A stretch of DNA of 8,097 bases, from positions 1 to 8,097 of the forward strand of contig CAIKXW010000045.1 of NCBI GenBank assembly GCA_903831485.1. Direction: 5' to 3'. The position numbers and the translations under genes were made by a program. The stretch comes from an uncultured Alphaproteobacteria bacterium. Its GTDB lineage: Bacteria; Pseudomonadota; Alphaproteobacteria; Caulobacterales; Hyphomonadaceae. Positions 6,574-8,097 of this stretch are shown here, one piece after another (position 1 is the first letter of the stretch; each line of letters opens with the position of its first letter). The notes under the pieces were generated by a model. It was not told the origin of the DNA. It was given only the letters and a program-made list of their open reading frames with translations, and made no database searches.

Positions 6574-8097
6574 ATGGCCGATGGGCCTGCTTCAAAGGCA
6601 CAGGTTGTCGTTGCGCGCGCGGAATGCGCGATCGGCGTTGCGGTCGTGCGCATTGCGGAGGCGCTCAACAGGAAGAATGTGCTGGCGATCATCTCGAGTG
6701 ATTACCGTGCCCGCGACGTTTACGCGGCGCTCCAAGGGGCCGTGCCGAAGGCCGAAATCGTCTTCTTTCCCCCCAGTGACGCATTGCCCGGCGACACCCA
6801 ACCTCCCACGCCCGCAAACACTGGCGTGCGCCTTGCGGCGTTAAGGCGAAGCCGCGAACTGGCCCGCGCGAAGGCGCGCAAGGTCGTGTGTGTCACCACA
6901 GCCGAGGCTGCGAGCGAAATGCTGCCGAAGCCCGGCACTTTCGATGGTCCACTCACACGCTTCTCTGAAGGCGGCCGCCTCGACGCGGACGCCTTCCGAA
7001 AAGTCGTCAGCAGCATCGGTTACTTCGAAGACGATCGCGTCGACGAGCCGGCCGAGTTTGCCATGCGCGGCCGAGTCATCGACATCTTCCCGGCCAATGC
7101 CGAGCGGCCCGTCCGCATCGAGCTGTACGGCGGCGTCATCCAGCGCATTCGGGAGTTTGACTCTGTGAGCCAGCGCGGCAAGCGCGATTTGCCTCACATC
7201 GATTTTGGCGGCGCCGCCTGGCCCGTTCTGCTGGGCCGCAGCAACACGCTGTTTGACTATTTTCCCGACGCACTGATTGCGATCGATCCAGGCGCCGTTG
7301 CGGAGCGCATGCGCTACCTTAGCCTTGCCTCGGATTCCATTCAGGGTGTGCGCCGCAAAAACTCGCCCGCAATACAGAACATTGTGCAGCAAGCGGCCTG
7401 GGACGCCGCCACGAAGAAGCGCAGTGCGATCGACCTGTCGGCTGGCGTCGATGAACGGACGATCCGCTTCTCCGCCAATTCCGATCCCGTAAAGGCCATG
7501 AACGCGGAGATCGCGGCGGCCTTCAAGGACAAGGCGCGCGTCGTCATCGCCGGCTCAGACCACGACCTGCGTTTCATCAAGAAGCGCCTGCCGCGCAAGC
7601 TGGCGCAAGGTGCTCGGCCCATCCCGGGCTGGAACGAGGCGGACAGCGGATGGCTGAACCGCATCAAGTTACTGGATATGCGGCTGCAGCTCAGCTGGCG
7701 CGAACAGAAGCGCCTCGTAATCTCCGCCCGGGAAGTCCTCGGCAGCAATGCAGGGCTTGCGGCGGCCGCTGGCGACAATGGCGAGCACCTGCTGGAAATC
7801 GGTGACGTCTGCGTCGGCGACGTGGTCATCCACGAAGACCACGGGATCGCCGTCATCGCCGGTCTGAGCCGCCCGTCGGGATCGAGCGCAGTCGTCGAGG
7901 CGATCGAGCTCGAGTACGCCGGCGGTGCGCGGCGTCTTGTGCCGGTGGAAGAAGCAGACCGCATCTGGCGCTATGGCGCGGATCGGACTGCCGTGACGCT
8001 TGACGGGCTGGATGGCGCGAGCTGGCGGAAGCGCCGCCTCGTCATCGATAAGGCCATGACGGATACCGCAGCTGACATGACGCGGCTCGCGAAGGAG
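6574..8097 (+). CDS. Mfd-like transcription-repair coupling factor, 3'-truncated by window edge
   Basis: The frame is open for 508 codons from ATG 6574 to the last base without a stop. AAGGGA (6562-6567) sits 6 nt before the ATG. Three parts are visible. Residues 1 to about 140 resemble the degenerate, Walker-less first domain of Mfd, with the landmark FFPPSDALPGD at about 66-76. Residues about 149-201 match the UvrB-like domain 2, used in Mfd to bind UvrA: GYFEDDRVDEPAEF, then RGRVIDIFP, then FDSVSQR. From about residue 405 comes a CarD/TRCF RNA polymerase-interacting domain: GDVVIHEDHGIAVIAGL, then ELEYAGG and RLVPVEEADRIWRYG. The two helicase motor domains would follow beyond the window. 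Family role: displacing stalled RNA polymerase and recruiting excision repair. The N-terminal part is about 70 residues shorter than I recall for E. coli Mfd. Several usually conserved positions differ, for example HGIAVI where HGIGR-(Y/F) is typical. It may therefore be a second, divergent Mfd paralogue and not the housekeeping protein, so I give no gene symbol. Confidence 0.85.
   Translation, partial: MADGPASKAQVVVARAECAIGVAVVRIAEALNRKNVLAIISSDYRARDVYAALQGAVPKAEIVFFPPSDALPGDTQPPTPANTGVRLAALRRSRELARAKARKVVCVTTAEAASEMLPKPGTFDGPLTRFSEGGRLDADAFRKVVSSIGYFEDDRVDEPAEFAMRGRVIDIFPANAERPVRIELYGGVIQRIREFDSVSQRGKRDLPHIDFGGAAWPVLLGRSNTLFDYFPDALIAIDPGAVAERMRYLSLASDSIQGVRRKNSPAIQNIVQQAAWDAATKKRSAIDLSAGVDERTIRFSANSDPVKAMNAEIAAAFKDKARVVIAGSDHDLRFIKKRLPRKLAQGARPIPGWNEADSGWLNRIKLLDMRLQLSWREQKRLVISAREVLGSNAGLAAAAGDNGEHLLEIGDVCVGDVVIHEDHGIAVIAGLSRPSGSSAVVEAIELEYAGGARRLVPVEEADRIWRYGADRTAVTLDGLDGASWRKRRLVIDKAMTDTAADMTRLAKE

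Overview
The window is high-GC and densely packed, and every gene I can support lies on the + strand. Protein style suggests an alphaproteobacterium, perhaps Sphingomonadales, Caulobacterales or a Hyphomonas relative. That placement is inferred from general sequence resemblance, not from a marker gene.

Layout: (1) nt 2-961 is the 3' part of a HupE/UreJ-type membrane protein gene whose start lies before the window. (2) nt 962-1130 is a non-coding gap with three inverted repeats, one of them 36 bp upstream of the next gene. (3) nt 1131-6427 is a tight same-strand cluster: a cytochrome P450, an acyl-CoA synthetase with a TTG start, and two consecutive acyl-CoA dehydrogenase-like genes. Gaps are 53, 19 and 11 bp, and each of the last three genes has a good Shine-Dalgarno sequence. 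(4) nt 6428-6573 is a second gap with a possible hairpin. (5) nt 6574 to the window end is the 5' part (508 codons, no stop) of a gene for an Mfd-like transcription-repair coupling factor, with a UvrB-like N-terminal half and a CarD-type RNA polymerase-binding domain. Its helicase motors would lie beyond the window.

The central cluster reads as a catabolic operon. The P450 would oxidise a hydrophobic substrate, probably at a terminal methyl group that ends as a carboxylate. The ligase would make the CoA thioester, and the two dehydrogenase polypeptides would introduce an alpha,beta double bond. The two dehydrogenases look like complementary halves. The first keeps FAD-binding signatures but lacks a catalytic Glu at both known positions. 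The second has the Glu (E246) but lacks the C-terminal FAD-binding signatures. This is the pattern of the alpha2beta2 dehydrogenases of actinobacterial steroid side-chain degradation (FadE26/FadE27, FadE28/FadE29). A steroid, bile acid or isoprenoid substrate is therefore plausible but not shown. No hydratase, thiolase, ferredoxin or regulator gene is present.

I see no tRNA, rRNA, CRISPR array, insertion sequence or origin. The most useful points for follow-up are the split dehydrogenase pair, the divergent Mfd-like protein, and the inverted repeats before and after the P450 gene.
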